The notes: generated by a model from the sequence alone, not told the origin. Positions 43,936 to 53,303 are shown, numbered from the stretch's first letter. The stretch is DNA of 64,000 bases from Aquimonas sp041395245 (GCA_041395245.1 JAWLAY010000016.1:1-64000); one strand, 5' to 3'. Program-made: numbers and translations.

Positions 43936-44469
43936 ATGGCCGCCAAACCCGCACCCGCCGCTGCTGCGGCAGCACCCGCCGACGCCAAGAAGGGCAAACC
44001 GATCGTCCTGATCCTTATCGTACTGATCGTTGGCTTGGCGGCTGGCGGCGGTGGCGCGTATTTCATGGTGGGCGGCAAGGCCAAGCCTGCCGATGCCGAG
44101 CACAGCGACTCGCATGACGAAGAAGAAGACGAGGACAGCGGTCACAGCAAGCCTGCCCAATATCTGGCGCTGGAACCGGCCTTCGTCGTCAATCTGGCGG
44201 ATGAAGGTGGCACCCGCTATCTGCAGGCGGAAGTGCAGGTAATGACACGCAAGCCCGCCGTACTGGAAAACGTCAAAACCCACACCCCGGCCATTCGCAA
44301 TGCATTGTTGATGCTGTTTGCACAGAAGACCCAGGCCGATCTGCGCAACAAGGAAGGCCGCGAGCAACTGCAGGCCGCCGCATTGGAAGAAGTCAACCGC
44401 GTGCTGAAGGAAGAAACCGGCAAGGGCGGCGTGGAAGCCATCTTCTTCATGAGCTTTGTGACCCAGTGA
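43936..44469 (+). CDS. fliL: Flagellar basal body protein FliL
   Basis: 177 residues. Ala/Pro-rich cytoplasmic start, one transmembrane helix at about 23-45 (PIVLILIVLIVGLAAGG), acidic linker (HDEEEDEDS), then the periplasmic stomatin-like FliL domain (YLALEPAFVVNL; VKTHTPAIRNALLMLFAQKT). It stabilises stator-rotor interaction. AAGGAG precedes the ATG and a sigma-54 site lies upstream. It overlaps fliM by 4 bp. Confidence 0.93.
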   Translation: MAAKPAPAAAAAAPADAKKGKPIVLILIVLIVGLAAGGGGAYFMVGGKAKPADAEHSDSHDEEEDEDSGHSKPAQYLALEPAFVVNLADEGGTRYLQAEVQVMTRKPAVLENVKTHTPAIRNALLMLFAQKTQADLRNKEGREQLQAAALEEVNRVLKEETGKGGVEAIFFMSFVTQ

Positions 44470-45437
44470 GCGACATCCTCAGCCAGGACGAAATCGACGC
44501 CCTACTGCATGGCGTCGACTCCGGTGCCGTCAGCACCGAAGCCCCCGCCGCACCCGGTGAGGCGCGCGCTTACGATTTCGCCACGCAGGATCGCATCGTG
44601 CGCGGGCGCATGCCCACGCTGGAAATGATCAACGAACGCTTTGCGCGCCTGATCCGCATCGGCATCTTCAACCTGCTGCGGCGCTCGCCGGAAATTTCGG
44701 TGCGCGGCATCGAAATGATCAAGTTCGCCGAATACACGCATACCTTGTTCGTGCCCACCAACATCAACCTGGTGAAGGTCAAACCGTTGCGCGGCACGGC
44801 GCTGATCATCTTCGAACCCAAGCTGGTGTTCGGCGTAGTCGACAGCTTTTTCGGCGGCGGTGGCCGCTTCCAGGCCAAGATCGAAGGCCGGGAGTTCACC
44901 GCCACCGAAATGCGCGTCATCCATCTGTTGCTGCAGCAGGTGTTTGCCGATCTGATGGAAGCCTGGTCGCCCGTGCTGGCGCTGGAGTTCGAATACGTCA
45001 GCTCCGAGGTCAACCCGCACTTTGCCAACATCCTCACCCCGCGCGAATACATCGTGGTGTCGCGCTTTTCGGTCGAACTGGAAGGCGTGATGGCCGACAT
45101 CCACATCAGCTTTCCCTACGGCATGCTGGAACCGCTGCGCGAACAACTCGATGCCGGACTGCAGAGCGACCGCGCCGAACGCGATGATCGCTGGGTCACC
45201 GAAATGCGCAACCAGATCCACGATACCGAAGTCGAGATCAGCAGCGTGCTGGCACGCAAGACCCTGACCCTGCGCGATCTGCTGAACCTGAAACCCGGCG
45301 ACATCCTGCCTATCGACGTGCCCAAGCAAGTCGATCTGCTGGTTGAAAACGTACCCGTGTTCCGCGGTGACTTCGGCGCCGTCAATGGCCGCCGAGGCAT
45401 CAAGGTGCAATCGGTGCGTCGCCCTTCTCCCAATTGA
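44466..45437 (+). CDS. fliM: Flagellar motor switch protein FliM
   Basis: 323 residues, starting with GTG 44466. The extreme N-terminus (ILSQDEIDALLHG) is the CheY-P binding peptide. The middle CheC-like domain has LFVPTNINLVKVKPLRGTAL and the FFGGGGRF loop, and the C-terminal FliN-like domain includes LRDLLNLKPGDILP. It forms the C-ring together with FliN and FliG and sets the direction of rotation. Confidence 0.96.
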   Translation: MSDILSQDEIDALLHGVDSGAVSTEAPAAPGEARAYDFATQDRIVRGRMPTLEMINERFARLIRIGIFNLLRRSPEISVRGIEMIKFAEYTHTLFVPTNINLVKVKPLRGTALIIFEPKLVFGVVDSFFGGGGRFQAKIEGREFTATEMRVIHLLLQQVFADLMEAWSPVLALEFEYVSSEVNPHFANILTPREYIVVSRFSVELEGVMADIHISFPYGMLEPLREQLDAGLQSDRAERDDRWVTEMRNQIHDTEVEISSVLARKTLTLRDLLNLKPGDILPIDVPKQVDLLVENVPVFRGDFGAVNGRRGIKVQSVRRPSPN

Positions 45438-45456
45438 ACCCGATACCGAGGTCGCC

Positions 45457-45801
45457 ATGAGCAGCACCGACCCCTTCAATGCCAGCAGCGCCAGCCCCGC
45501 CGAATTCGGCAATCTGTCGGCCGACCCGTCCGCACCCGGCGAACTCAACCTCGACGTGCTGCTCGACGTACCCGTCACCATCGCGCTGGAAGTGGGCCGC
45601 GCCCGTGTGCCGATCCGCAACCTGCTGCAACTCAATCCCGGCTCGGTGATCGAACTCGAACGCGGCGCCGCCGAACCGCTGGATGTCTACGTCAACGGCA
45701 CCCTGATCGCACACGGTGAAGTCGTGGTCGTGAACGACCGCTTTGGCGTGCGCCTGACCGATGTCATCAGCCCCGCCGAACGCCTGCGCCGTCTGCGATG
45801 A
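45457..45801 (+). CDS. fliN: Flagellar motor switch protein FliN
   Basis: 114 residues. An acidic/Ser-rich leader (1-28) is followed by the SpoA domain: LDVLLDVPVTIALEVGRARV, IRNLLQLNPGSVIELERGA, VYVNGTLIAHGEVVVVNDRF. ATG 45457 is used because it gives standard length. It ends with the ATGA overlap to fliO. Confidence 0.95.
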   Translation: MSSTDPFNASSASPAEFGNLSADPSAPGELNLDVLLDVPVTIALEVGRARVPIRNLLQLNPGSVIELERGAAEPLDVYVNGTLIAHGEVVVVNDRFGVRLTDVISPAERLRRLR

Positions 45802-46163
45802 GCGCACCCGCCGCCAACGTCGCCGAGCTTGGCAGCGCCAGCAGCGTTGCCGGACTCGCCGTCAGCCTCATGTTGGTGCTGGGCCTGATCTTCCTGCTGG
45901 CCTGGCTGCTGCGCCGCATGCCACGCATGAACCTCGCCGCACAGGGCCCGCTACGCATCCGTCACAGCCTCTCACTCGGCATGAAGGAACGCCTGCTGCT
46001 GGTCGAAGCCCACGGCGAAACCCTGCTGCTCGGCGTCACCGCGCAACAGATCACCTGCCTGCACCGCTTCGACACCCTGCTGCCGGAAAACGAACCCGGA
46101 AAACTCGCCTTCGCGGAGTTTCTGCGGCGCGGGCGCGATCAGGCAAACGACACGAACGCTTGA
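45798..46163 (+). CDS. fliO: Flagellar biosynthesis protein FliO
   Basis: 121 residues. One membrane helix (VAGLAVSLMLVLGLIFLLAW, about 15-38) followed by a short cytoplasmic domain with LRIRHSLSLGMKERLLLVEA and LLLGVTAQQITCLHRF. FliO helps assemble the FliP ring of the export gate. In most relatives fliP-fliQ-fliR follow; here no further flagellar gene follows within the window. Confidence 0.92.
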   Translation: MSAPAANVAELGSASSVAGLAVSLMLVLGLIFLLAWLLRRMPRMNLAAQGPLRIRHSLSLGMKERLLLVEAHGETLLLGVTAQQITCLHRFDTLLPENEPGKLAFAEFLRRGRDQANDTNA

Positions 46164-46294
46164 GGCCGCAACGCAGCGGGATCGAATCCAGTCGACGGCT
46201 GCAACCAGGCAATCAACGACCTGACCAGCGCGATACGGCGGGCGCATGACATCACCGCGCAAAATCAGCTCCCCACCGAGACGGCGGACTTGGC

Positions 46295-46744
46295 TCACGA
46301 GGCTTCGCACAGCTCCTTGAGCAATCCGAGCGCCTTCGGCCACGCCTCGCTCATGTACTGCTCCCACTCCGAAGCGACATCTTGGTCGACCACCATCGTC
46401 GTACCTTCTGGCGCTGGCAAGAACGTGTAGTTCTCGTATGCCGGCGCCCACGCGAGAACTGCCTCGCTCGTGGTGTCTTCGACGCCGTTCGTGATCATGC
46501 CCAAGTGCCGGATCGAGAGAAATTCACCCGGTCGACTCTCTTCGATCTCAGAGAGCATGCCGTCGCCATTGGGGGCCAGAAATCGAATCTTCGCGCCACG
46601 CTCCCACGAGCCCTCAAAGGTCGAGCCCTCGGCGAAGGCGGAAGTCCAGCGGCGGCAACTTTCGGGGTCTGTGACCTGCTGCCAGACCACATCCGGCGGC
46701 GCGAGAATGACTGCGCTGAACTGTAGGCGTTTTACCGAAGGCAT
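46295..46744 (-). CDS. SRPBCC (START/AHSA1-like) domain protein
   Basis: 149 residues. The AHSA1/SRPBCC helix-grip fold is indicated by PDVVWQQVTDPESCRRWTSA at the N-terminus, FLAPNGDGMLSEIEESRPGE in the middle, and the C-terminal helix EWEQYMSEAWPKALGLLKEL. These bind hydrophobic ligands or act as stress proteins; ligand unknown. GGAG lies 8 bp before ATG 46744. Confidence 0.8.
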   Translation of the reverse strand: MPSVKRLQFSAVILAPPDVVWQQVTDPESCRRWTSAFAEGSTFEGSWERGAKIRFLAPNGDGMLSEIEESRPGEFLSIRHLGMITNGVEDTTSEAVLAWAPAYENYTFLPAPEGTTMVVDQDVASEWEQYMSEAWPKALGLLKELCEAS

Positions 46745-46849
46745 GAGGATCTCCAATGCGGATGAGGCTTACTCAATGGCTGTCGCCTTAGCTATCGTGC
46801 ACCGGAAGCAAGGCAGATAACACCGCCGTGCGGCGGCGTTGGTGCCGGG

Positions 46850-48448
46850 TCAATCGAATGCGTCCCTGAAAACACTGTCGGGGTCAAAGCGGAGGATCAA
46901 GGATGAGCGGTATCCCGAGGCGCTTTGCACACCGTTCGGCCATCGCAATTCCGCGCGTTGGTAGCGCTCACCCGGCGCCAGCGCGAAGCGGATGGCGGGC
47001 GGACTGGATGAGAGGAAATGATTTCCGGCGGCGATGTCCTGTCGGCGGGTGAAGTCTGGACCTTGCAGTCGAACCTGTGCCCCGATCGCCTGCGCGTTGG
47101 GTTGTCGTCCGTGGACTTCGACGCGCAACCAGTTGGCGGGTGGCGAATCATTGCGGTACAGGCGGCTCTGTCCATAGCCATTCTGGATGTAGAGGTCGGT
47201 ATCGCCATCGTCATCGTAGTCAAAACAGACGATGCCCCGCCCTTGCCCGGTGTCGAGAATGCCCGCGTTGTCGGCGGCCTCGATGAACCCGCCATCGCCA
47301 CGATTGAGAAACAGACGCACCGGATCGCTATTGAACACGGCGGCCTGACTGCCGAGCATGCCGTTGACGACCAGCAGATCCTGCCAACCGTCTGCATTGA
47401 AGTCGGCAAAACAGCTTCCCCATGACCAACCGGATTCGCGCACGCCCGCCTGCGTGGTGACATCGTCGAACTGTCCATCGCCGAGGTTGCGGTAGAGACG
47501 ATTGCCACTGACGCCCCAGTTTCCAACGGGAACACCCGCGTCGAATATCGCACTGACGAACCAGTCGAGATCACCATCGTTGTCGTAGTCGGCAACGGCG
47601 GCGCCCATGCCGTTCTCGTCGGTGATCACGGCGCTGGTTTGATCGCTGAAGACGCCGCCGTCGTTGCGAAAAATGCGGCTGTGTCCGAAGTCGCCCGTGA
47701 ACAGCAGGTCGGCATCTCCGTCGTCGTCGATGTCGGCAAAATTCGGCGTGAAGCTGACGGCGTTGGCGGATTGAAAGGCTCCCACCAGCCCCAGGGCCAG
47801 GTCACTGGCGACAAAACCCGTCGGCGTTTGCAACCACACATGATTGCGCTCGCCAGCGAGGCGGTTCCAGCGACCGACGGCGAGATCCAGATCGGCATCG
47901 GCATCGATGTCGGCCAGCGCCATTGACCAACTATCGAAACCGTCCCAGTTGTCGAAGGCTGTCGAATCCAGGGTAAAGAACCCGGACCCGTTGTTGCACC
48001 ACAGGCGCGGCGGCGAGACGTAATTGGCATCGGGTATGTACAGGCCGCCGACCAGGACATCCAGGTCCGCGTCCCCGTCGATGTCCGCCAGCAAGGCGCC
48101 GTTGGCGAACCCGGTGTCGAGGATCAAACCGCGCAGCAAGGCTTCATCGGCGAACTGCCCATTGCCCTGATTGCGGTACAAACGCGCCGCACCAAGGTCG
48201 CCGCGCAGCACCAACAGATCCGCCAAGCCATCGCCGTCGATGTCACCCCCGGCGACGCCGCCGCTCATCATGTCCGATTCGCCGAACGGCCCGAACAGCA
48301 CGCCATGGGTGCTGGCAACACCGGCTTGCTGGGCGACCTCGGTGAAAGTTGGCAGTGTTTGCGCCGTGAGCATGCCGAATGGCAGCGCGCAGCACATGAC
48401 AATCGTCGCGAAGACAGGCGGTGGCGCATTCTGCCGATTACGGTGCAT
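46850..48448 (-). CDS. Exported FG-GAP/VCBS propeller with ASPIC/UnbV domain (CRTAC1-like)
   Basis: 532 residues. Signal peptide at 1-30. The body has many Ca-binding FG-GAP repeats (GDIDGDGLADLLVLRG, ADIDGDADLDVLVGG, ADYDNDGDLDWFVSA). Residues about 440-520 form the ASPIC/UnbV domain (LRVEVHGRQPNAQAIGAQVR, LRWPNG). The C-terminal VFRDAFD is a variant of the FxxGFE motif seen on other exported proteins here. Function unknown; homologous repeats serve in adhesion and matrix binding. Confidence 0.82.
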   Translation of the reverse strand: MHRNRQNAPPPVFATIVMCCALPFGMLTAQTLPTFTEVAQQAGVASTHGVLFGPFGESDMMSGGVAGGDIDGDGLADLLVLRGDLGAARLYRNQGNGQFADEALLRGLILDTGFANGALLADIDGDADLDVLVGGLYIPDANYVSPPRLWCNNGSGFFTLDSTAFDNWDGFDSWSMALADIDADADLDLAVGRWNRLAGERNHVWLQTPTGFVASDLALGLVGAFQSANAVSFTPNFADIDDDGDADLLFTGDFGHSRIFRNDGGVFSDQTSAVITDENGMGAAVADYDNDGDLDWFVSAIFDAGVPVGNWGVSGNRLYRNLGDGQFDDVTTQAGVRESGWSWGSCFADFNADGWQDLLVVNGMLGSQAAVFNSDPVRLFLNRGDGGFIEAADNAGILDTGQGRGIVCFDYDDDGDTDLYIQNGYGQSRLYRNDSPPANWLRVEVHGRQPNAQAIGAQVRLQGPDFTRRQDIAAGNHFLSSSPPAIRFALAPGERYQRAELRWPNGVQSASGYRSSLILRFDPDSVFRDAFD

Positions 48449-48551
48449 GATCCCCTCGCCAAGGGAAGCTCTCTACAGGTTAGGCGCAGCATGCCAGCCG
48501 GGACGCTCCCTGTCAGTTGGGACACCACACCGTCGCAGGGGGAGCGCCATC

Positions 48552-50054
48552 ATGTCGTCTGTTCGTTCGATCATTCTCGCCACCGTTTTTCTTGGCATCG
48601 GCGCATCGGCCCATGCGCAGAGTGCAACTTCGCTGCCACTGGAGAGTATTCCCCAGGCAGCAAGCACACACCTCCGAATCGTCACGGCTGACGGCAAGGT
48701 CATCGAGCGCCAGTTCGAACAGGGTCAGACGCCCGAAATCGCCCTGCGCCTGCCCGATGGCAGCCTGTTACCGGATGGCACGCACCGATGGGAGTTGACC
48801 TACGCGCCGCGCGTGTCGCCGTCATTGCGCGAAGCGGCCCGCATCGCGCGCGAAAAAGGCGACGAGCAACCGCCCGTCGGCTGGCCGACCGCCTTGCCGG
48901 TGCGCTCCGGTGTCGTCGCGGTTGCGGGGGGTCTGTTTGTCGAATCGACCGCTGGCGAAAGCGATCAGGACGAAGGCACCAAGTCCGCGCAAGCCAGCAA
49001 GGATCAGGTGATTCCCGATGATCTGATTACCCAGGGCAGCGGCTGCTTCGGCTTTGACTGTATCAACAACGAGAACTTTGGCTCAGACACCCTTCGCCTG
49101 AAGGAAAACAATCTGCGGATTCATTTCGACGACACCTCTGCCTCGGGCGCATTTCCTGCCAACGATTGGCGCTTGGTTGCGAATGACTCAGCGAACGGTG
49201 GTGCGAACTATTTGGCAGTTGAAGACGCCACTTCTGGCCGAGTTCCCTTTTTGCTGACCGCCGTCGCACCGACCGGCAGTATCCATGTCGACAGCTCAGG
49301 TCGCGTTGGATTCCGCACCACGACGCCGGTGTTGGACTTGCAGCCCAGCACCGGCAACACGCCCGCATTGCGACTGGAACAGACGGCGGCCAGTGGCTTC
49401 CTTGCACAAACCTGGGATGTGGGCGCAAACGAGGCCAACTTCTTTGTGCGCGACGTGACCAATGGCTCGCGCCTGACCCTGCGAATCCGACCGGGTGCGC
49501 CCACCAGCAGTCTGGACATTTCCGCCGACGGCGATGTCGGCTTGGGCACCGCCTCGCCCGAGGCCGCCGTGCATGTGCGTCGGCCGGATGGCTACGCAGA
49601 GTCCCTGCTGCTGGTCGACGTGCCGGACGGCGACTCGGCGACCGAAGATCGTCGTTTGCAGTTGGACGCAGATGGCAATCTGTTTGTCTCCGGCTCGTTC
49701 ACCCAGCTTTCCAGCCGCACCGCGAAAGAGAACTTCGTCGAAGTCGCGGGTGATGCGCTGCTGGAACGCTTGGCAGACCTGCCCGTCTGGACCTGGAACT
49801 ATCTGCACACCTCGGCCACCGACCGGCACATCGGTCCAGTTGCGGAGGACTTCTACGCCAGCTTCGGTTTTGGCACGACCGAACGCACGCTTTCGCCAGG
49901 TGATGTGGCGGGCGTGGCGCTGGCGGCGACCAAGGCATTGCAGAACGAAATCGCCGAGCGCGACGCCCACATCGCCCGTCTGGAAGAACGCCTTGCTCGA
50001 TTGGAGGCCGCGTTGCTCGACGATGCAAAGACGGCATCCGAGCTGCAGCGCTGA
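48552..50054 (+). CDS. Exported S74-type chaperone-domain protein
   Basis: 500 residues. Signal peptide at 1-22 (GIGASAHA). The middle has beta-strand-rich repeats (LGTASPEAAVHVRR, VGFRTTTPVLDLQ) of the type found in tail-fibre-like shafts. Residues about 395-480 resemble the intramolecular S74 endosialidase chaperone (SSRTAKENFVEVAGDALLER; IGPVAEDFYASFG), ending in a coiled coil (ERDAHIARLEERLARLEAAL). Such proteins form trimers. Six bases separate it from the Ig-repeat gene, so they form an operon. Confidence 0.75.
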   Translation: MSSVRSIILATVFLGIGASAHAQSATSLPLESIPQAASTHLRIVTADGKVIERQFEQGQTPEIALRLPDGSLLPDGTHRWELTYAPRVSPSLREAARIAREKGDEQPPVGWPTALPVRSGVVAVAGGLFVESTAGESDQDEGTKSAQASKDQVIPDDLITQGSGCFGFDCINNENFGSDTLRLKENNLRIHFDDTSASGAFPANDWRLVANDSANGGANYLAVEDATSGRVPFLLTAVAPTGSIHVDSSGRVGFRTTTPVLDLQPSTGNTPALRLEQTAASGFLAQTWDVGANEANFFVRDVTNGSRLTLRIRPGAPTSSLDISADGDVGLGTASPEAAVHVRRPDGYAESLLLVDVPDGDSATEDRRLQLDADGNLFVSGSFTQLSSRTAKENFVEVAGDALLERLADLPVWTWNYLHTSATDRHIGPVAEDFYASFGFGTTERTLSPGDVAGVALAATKALQNEIAERDAHIARLEERLARLEAALLDDAKTASELQR

Positions 50055-50060
50055 TCCGCC

Positions 50061-52526
50061 ATGAACCGCATGACAGTGTGCTGCTGGCGATGGCTGGCAA
50101 CGGCGATGCTGCTGTGTCCCGTCTGGGCACACGCCCAGTTGCTGGGCGTGGGATACGACCGCTCGGCAAGGGCGCTGCAGGTCATCGAAATCGACCCGGC
50201 CAGCGGAACGGAAGTGGTCCGGGGAAGTCTGGCCGAGGCCCGCGTCCTTGCACCCGCGGGCACGGCCTACGATCCCTTTTCGCAGCAAGTCTTCTTCCTC
50301 AGCAAGGACCCGGTCGACGCTGAATGGCACTTGCTGAGCGCACAGGTTGCGACCGGTAATGCGACCGACCGGGGCAGTACCGGGCTGACGGGGCAAGTTG
50401 TTGCGCTGGCATTCGACCGAGACACCTCGCGACTGCTGACCCTGGTGCGCGAGGCCGGCGTGCTGCAAGTGCTCGCGTTGGACGCCTTCACTGCCGCCAG
50501 CACGGTTGTCCATCACGGTGCCAGCGATTGCTGCGTGATGGACGGCAATGTCAGTGCGCTGAGCGCGCAAGGTTTCCTGATCGCCGGAAGGCGGCTGAGT
50601 GATGCCGAAGGCACCCATCGCCTGATCCGATTTGCCGTCGATGGTAGCGATGACTTTTCCGCGTCCGCCCCCATGAGCGGCACGCTGGAAGTGCTGGTGT
50701 CGGATCCGGGTTCAGGCCACATGTTTGGCTTGAGTCATGTCGACCTGCCATCGCCGGACCGCGCCCGCGCACAACTGGTCGATGTCGCCGCCGATGGCAG
50801 CTTTCTTAGCATCGGTTCCGGCGAACTGAACTGCTGCGTCGTCGATGTCGACATCGCCACCATCGAATCGGGGCAACTGCGTCTGGTGGCCCGCGCGCTC
50901 GACCTGACGCCGCCGATCGAGCCGGTCCCGGCGCGACTGGTGTCGATCGATCTGGCCACCGGTGTCTTCAGTTCCAGCGCGGCGCCGCTCAGTTCCGGCC
51001 GCACTCTCAATGGACTGTTCGACAGCATCAAGGGCGTGGTCCCCAGCACGACGACAATCACGGACATCACTCCCGCGTCGCCCTCCGAAGGCCAACCCTA
51101 TCAAGTTACCGCTATCGTGGAAGCAGGTGCCTTGCCGCTGAGCGGCAATGTTCTGGTGACCGACAGCACCGGTGCGCAATGCAATTTTGCCTTGCCACAG
51201 GATCACTGCAGCCTCACGCCACTGGCGGGCGGCCCGCAGACCGTCACCGCGAGCTTCATCGGTGGTGCGGGCGTCGGCGGTAGTTCGGATGTCGAAGCCA
51301 TCACCGTTCGCGCCTTGTCGACCACCAGCATCGTCAGCGTCGTGCCTAGTCCGGTCGACCTCGGCACCGCGTATCAGGTGGAAGTGTCCGTCAGCGGATT
51401 CGGCACACCGACTGGCGTGGTCAGTGTGAGCGACGGTGTCGGTGCCAACTGCGACGTCGTGTTGCCCGCGACGACCTGCAGCCTGACCTCGCAACAAGCC
51501 GGCAACCTGACCCTCACCGCCAGTTATTCGGGTGACCTGCTCAATGGCAGCAGCCTCGCCACGCAATCCCACCAGGTGAATCGCGTCGCGTCGACTACCC
51601 AGGTCCTGAGCGTGCTGCCCTCACCGGTCGCGGCGGGACAGCCCTACACGGTGACCGCGCAGGCAACGGGTCTGGTTACGGCCAGCGGCAGCATCACGGT
51701 GGACGATGGTGATGGCGTCGATTGCGTCATCACCCTGCCTGCGACGAGCTGCGTTCTGACCTCGGTCACAGCAGGTGCGAAGACGGTGACCGCGAACTAC
51801 AGCGGCGACGCCAATCTGCTGCCCAGTGCCACCACGGCGGCGCAGACGGTGACCCAAGCCGTTACCAGCCTGCAGATCGACGCCACACCGGATCCAGCCG
51901 TGGTGGCGCAGTCGACACAACTGCAGGCCAGCGTGCTGGGCGGCGTGAGCAATCCGGCAGGAACGGTCCAGTTCCTGGCCGATGCGACCCCGATCATCGG
52001 CTGCGAAGCGGTCAGCGTCAGCGCCGCACAAGCCACCTGTACGACGACCTTCTCCACGCCCGGCGATGTGCTCATCCAAGCCAATTACAGCGGCGACGCC
52101 AACAACCTTTCGGCTACGCAATCGCGAACGCTGACGGTGGGATTGGCGGCGACCACGACAAGCCTGAGCCTGAGTCAAACCAGCATTCCCGCTGGCGTGC
52201 TCGTCATCGCTCGCGCCGAGGTGAGTGGTGGCATCGCGCCGAACGATGGCAGCGTGAGCTTCACGCTGGACGGCGCTCCGATCAGCGCCTGTCAGGCGAT
52301 GCCATTGATCGCGGGGATAACGGAGTGCCCGATTCAAACCGCACTGCAGGGAACGCGAGTCGTCATGGCGGCGTATTCGGGTGATAGCGACGAAGCACCC
52401 TCGTCCGACACCGCCTCGTTGCAGGTACTCGACGCACTGACCATTCCGACGGACAACGGCGGCGCACTGTGGCTGCTCGCGTTGAGCGTGCTTGGCCTGG
52501 GCTGGCGCCGCATCCAGCGATACTGA
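50061..52526 (+). CDS. Large exported Ig-like-repeat protein with IPTL-like C-terminal sorting signal
   Basis: 821 residues. Signal peptide at 1-25. Residues 25-325 form a propeller-like region (LLGVGYDRSARALQVIEIDP). Residues about 330-790 hold five bacterial Ig-like repeats of about 90 residues (VTANYSGDANLLPS, LTASYSGDLLNGSS). The last 28 residues (TIPTDNGGALWLLALSVLGL followed by GWRRIQRY) have an IPT motif, a hydrophobic helix and a basic tail, the architecture of the IPTL-CTERM class of exosortase-type sorting signals. It is probably processed and displayed on the surface. Confidence 0.78.
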   Translation: MNRMTVCCWRWLATAMLLCPVWAHAQLLGVGYDRSARALQVIEIDPASGTEVVRGSLAEARVLAPAGTAYDPFSQQVFFLSKDPVDAEWHLLSAQVATGNATDRGSTGLTGQVVALAFDRDTSRLLTLVREAGVLQVLALDAFTAASTVVHHGASDCCVMDGNVSALSAQGFLIAGRRLSDAEGTHRLIRFAVDGSDDFSASAPMSGTLEVLVSDPGSGHMFGLSHVDLPSPDRARAQLVDVAADGSFLSIGSGELNCCVVDVDIATIESGQLRLVARALDLTPPIEPVPARLVSIDLATGVFSSSAAPLSSGRTLNGLFDSIKGVVPSTTTITDITPASPSEGQPYQVTAIVEAGALPLSGNVLVTDSTGAQCNFALPQDHCSLTPLAGGPQTVTASFIGGAGVGGSSDVEAITVRALSTTSIVSVVPSPVDLGTAYQVEVSVSGFGTPTGVVSVSDGVGANCDVVLPATTCSLTSQQAGNLTLTASYSGDLLNGSSLATQSHQVNRVASTTQVLSVLPSPVAAGQPYTVTAQATGLVTASGSITVDDGDGVDCVITLPATSCVLTSVTAGAKTVTANYSGDANLLPSATTAAQTVTQAVTSLQIDATPDPAVVAQSTQLQASVLGGVSNPAGTVQFLADATPIIGCEAVSVSAAQATCTTTFSTPGDVLIQANYSGDANNLSATQSRTLTVGLAATTTSLSLSQTSIPAGVLVIARAEVSGGIAPNDGSVSFTLDGAPISACQAMPLIAGITECPIQTALQGTRVVMAAYSGDSDEAPSSDTASLQVLDALTIPTDNGGALWLLALSVLGLGWRRIQRY

Positions 52527-52552
52527 TGGACGACGGGCCATGGACGGCTTGC

Positions 52553-52587
52553 ACGAAGATCAAGTGCGCGACGCACTTGATCTTCGT
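52553..52587. terminator. Perfect 16-bp-stem hairpin between convergent genes
   Basis: ACGAAGATCAAGTGCG, loop CGA, CGCACTTGATCTTCGT. It lies 26 bp behind the Ig-repeat gene and in front of the convergent methyltransferase. No T-run, but position suits a bidirectional transcript end; it may also be part of a mobile hairpin element. Confidence 0.65.
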
Positions 52588-52654
52588 CGCCCGTCGCCGG
52601 TAAGCACTGCGACAGCCGTCCGGATCGACACAGAAGCCGACGGCGCCGTCGTCC

Positions 52655-52697
52655 CGACGCACGCCCATTTGCCTTCAAGTCCGACAGACTCCTAGGC
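52655..52697. repeat. Half copy of family B repeat
   Basis: TTGCCTTCAAGTCCGACAGA continuing to CTCCTAG matches the right half of the family B repeat at 22655-22680. The left half is not present at the expected distance; instead the perfect hairpin at 52553-52587 precedes. The end lies at the stop of the methyltransferase gene. Confidence 0.7.
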
Positions 52698-53303
52698 GAC
52701 CCGTTGCGCAATGACGACCAAGTGCAGCTGTGGCCACTGATCAAACTCAAGGTGTCGCAAGGCACAGCCTGAGTCCTGCAACACCCCGAGAATTGCCGGA
52801 ATACCGAGCGTGCTGTAGTAGATCTCGAGACCCATCGATGAATCCGTGTGCTCTTCCGGACCATCAAGCCCGCCTGCCGAAAACAGCATGACACCGCCGA
52901 TGTCGAGCAGCACCGCCAGTTTGCGCATCAGTGCTCGCTGCCGATCCAGCCTGACGTGCCAGATGCTGTCCCACGCGGATATAAAGCGGTAAGTACGTCC
53001 AGGCTGCCAATCACAGATGTCGGCGTGGTGAATTTGCGCTTCAGGATCTGCTGTCCGCGCCAGCTCAACCATTCGCCCGGAGATGTCGACTCCCTCGAGT
53101 TTGAGGCCGTGTTCTCGAAGAAGCGGATTGAATCGCGTGTTGCAGCCACAGCCAACAGACAGCGCCCAAGCGGCACCCTCACCGCCGGAAACAATTTCCA
53201 GCGCCCGTTTGTGCTGTGCAATGCCGTTGCTGCCATCGAACTCGTCATCGAGCCATCTTGGCGCCAGTGTGTCGTAAGCCGTAGTGACCATCGAATGCTG
53301 CAT
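52692..53303 (-). CDS. Class I SAM-dependent methyltransferase
   Basis: 203 residues from ATG 53303 (MQHSMVTTAYDTLAPRWLDD). The SAM-binding motif I is WALSVGCGCNTRFNPLL (about residue 46), motif II KLEGVDISGRMVELAR (about 68), and IHHADICDWQPGRTYRFISA gives the acidic motif. Substrate unknown. An in-frame ATG at 53366 would add 21 residues but runs into the degenerate family A repeat. First gene of an accessory stretch of small minus-strand genes. Confidence 0.78.
   Translation of the reverse strand: MQHSMVTTAYDTLAPRWLDDEFDGSNGIAQHKRALEIVSGGEGAAWALSVGCGCNTRFNPLLREHGLKLEGVDISGRMVELARTADPEAQIHHADICDWQPGRTYRFISAWDSIWHVRLDRQRALMRKLAVLLDIGGVMLFSAGGLDGPEEHTDSSMGLEIYYSTLGIPAILGVLQDSGCALRHLEFDQWPQLHLVVIAQRVA

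Noticed and set aside
44466..45801. Type III secretion C-ring proteins in place of flagellar ones
   Set aside because: The CheY-binding peptide at the FliM N-terminus, FliL and the sigma-54 promoter identify a flagellar locus.
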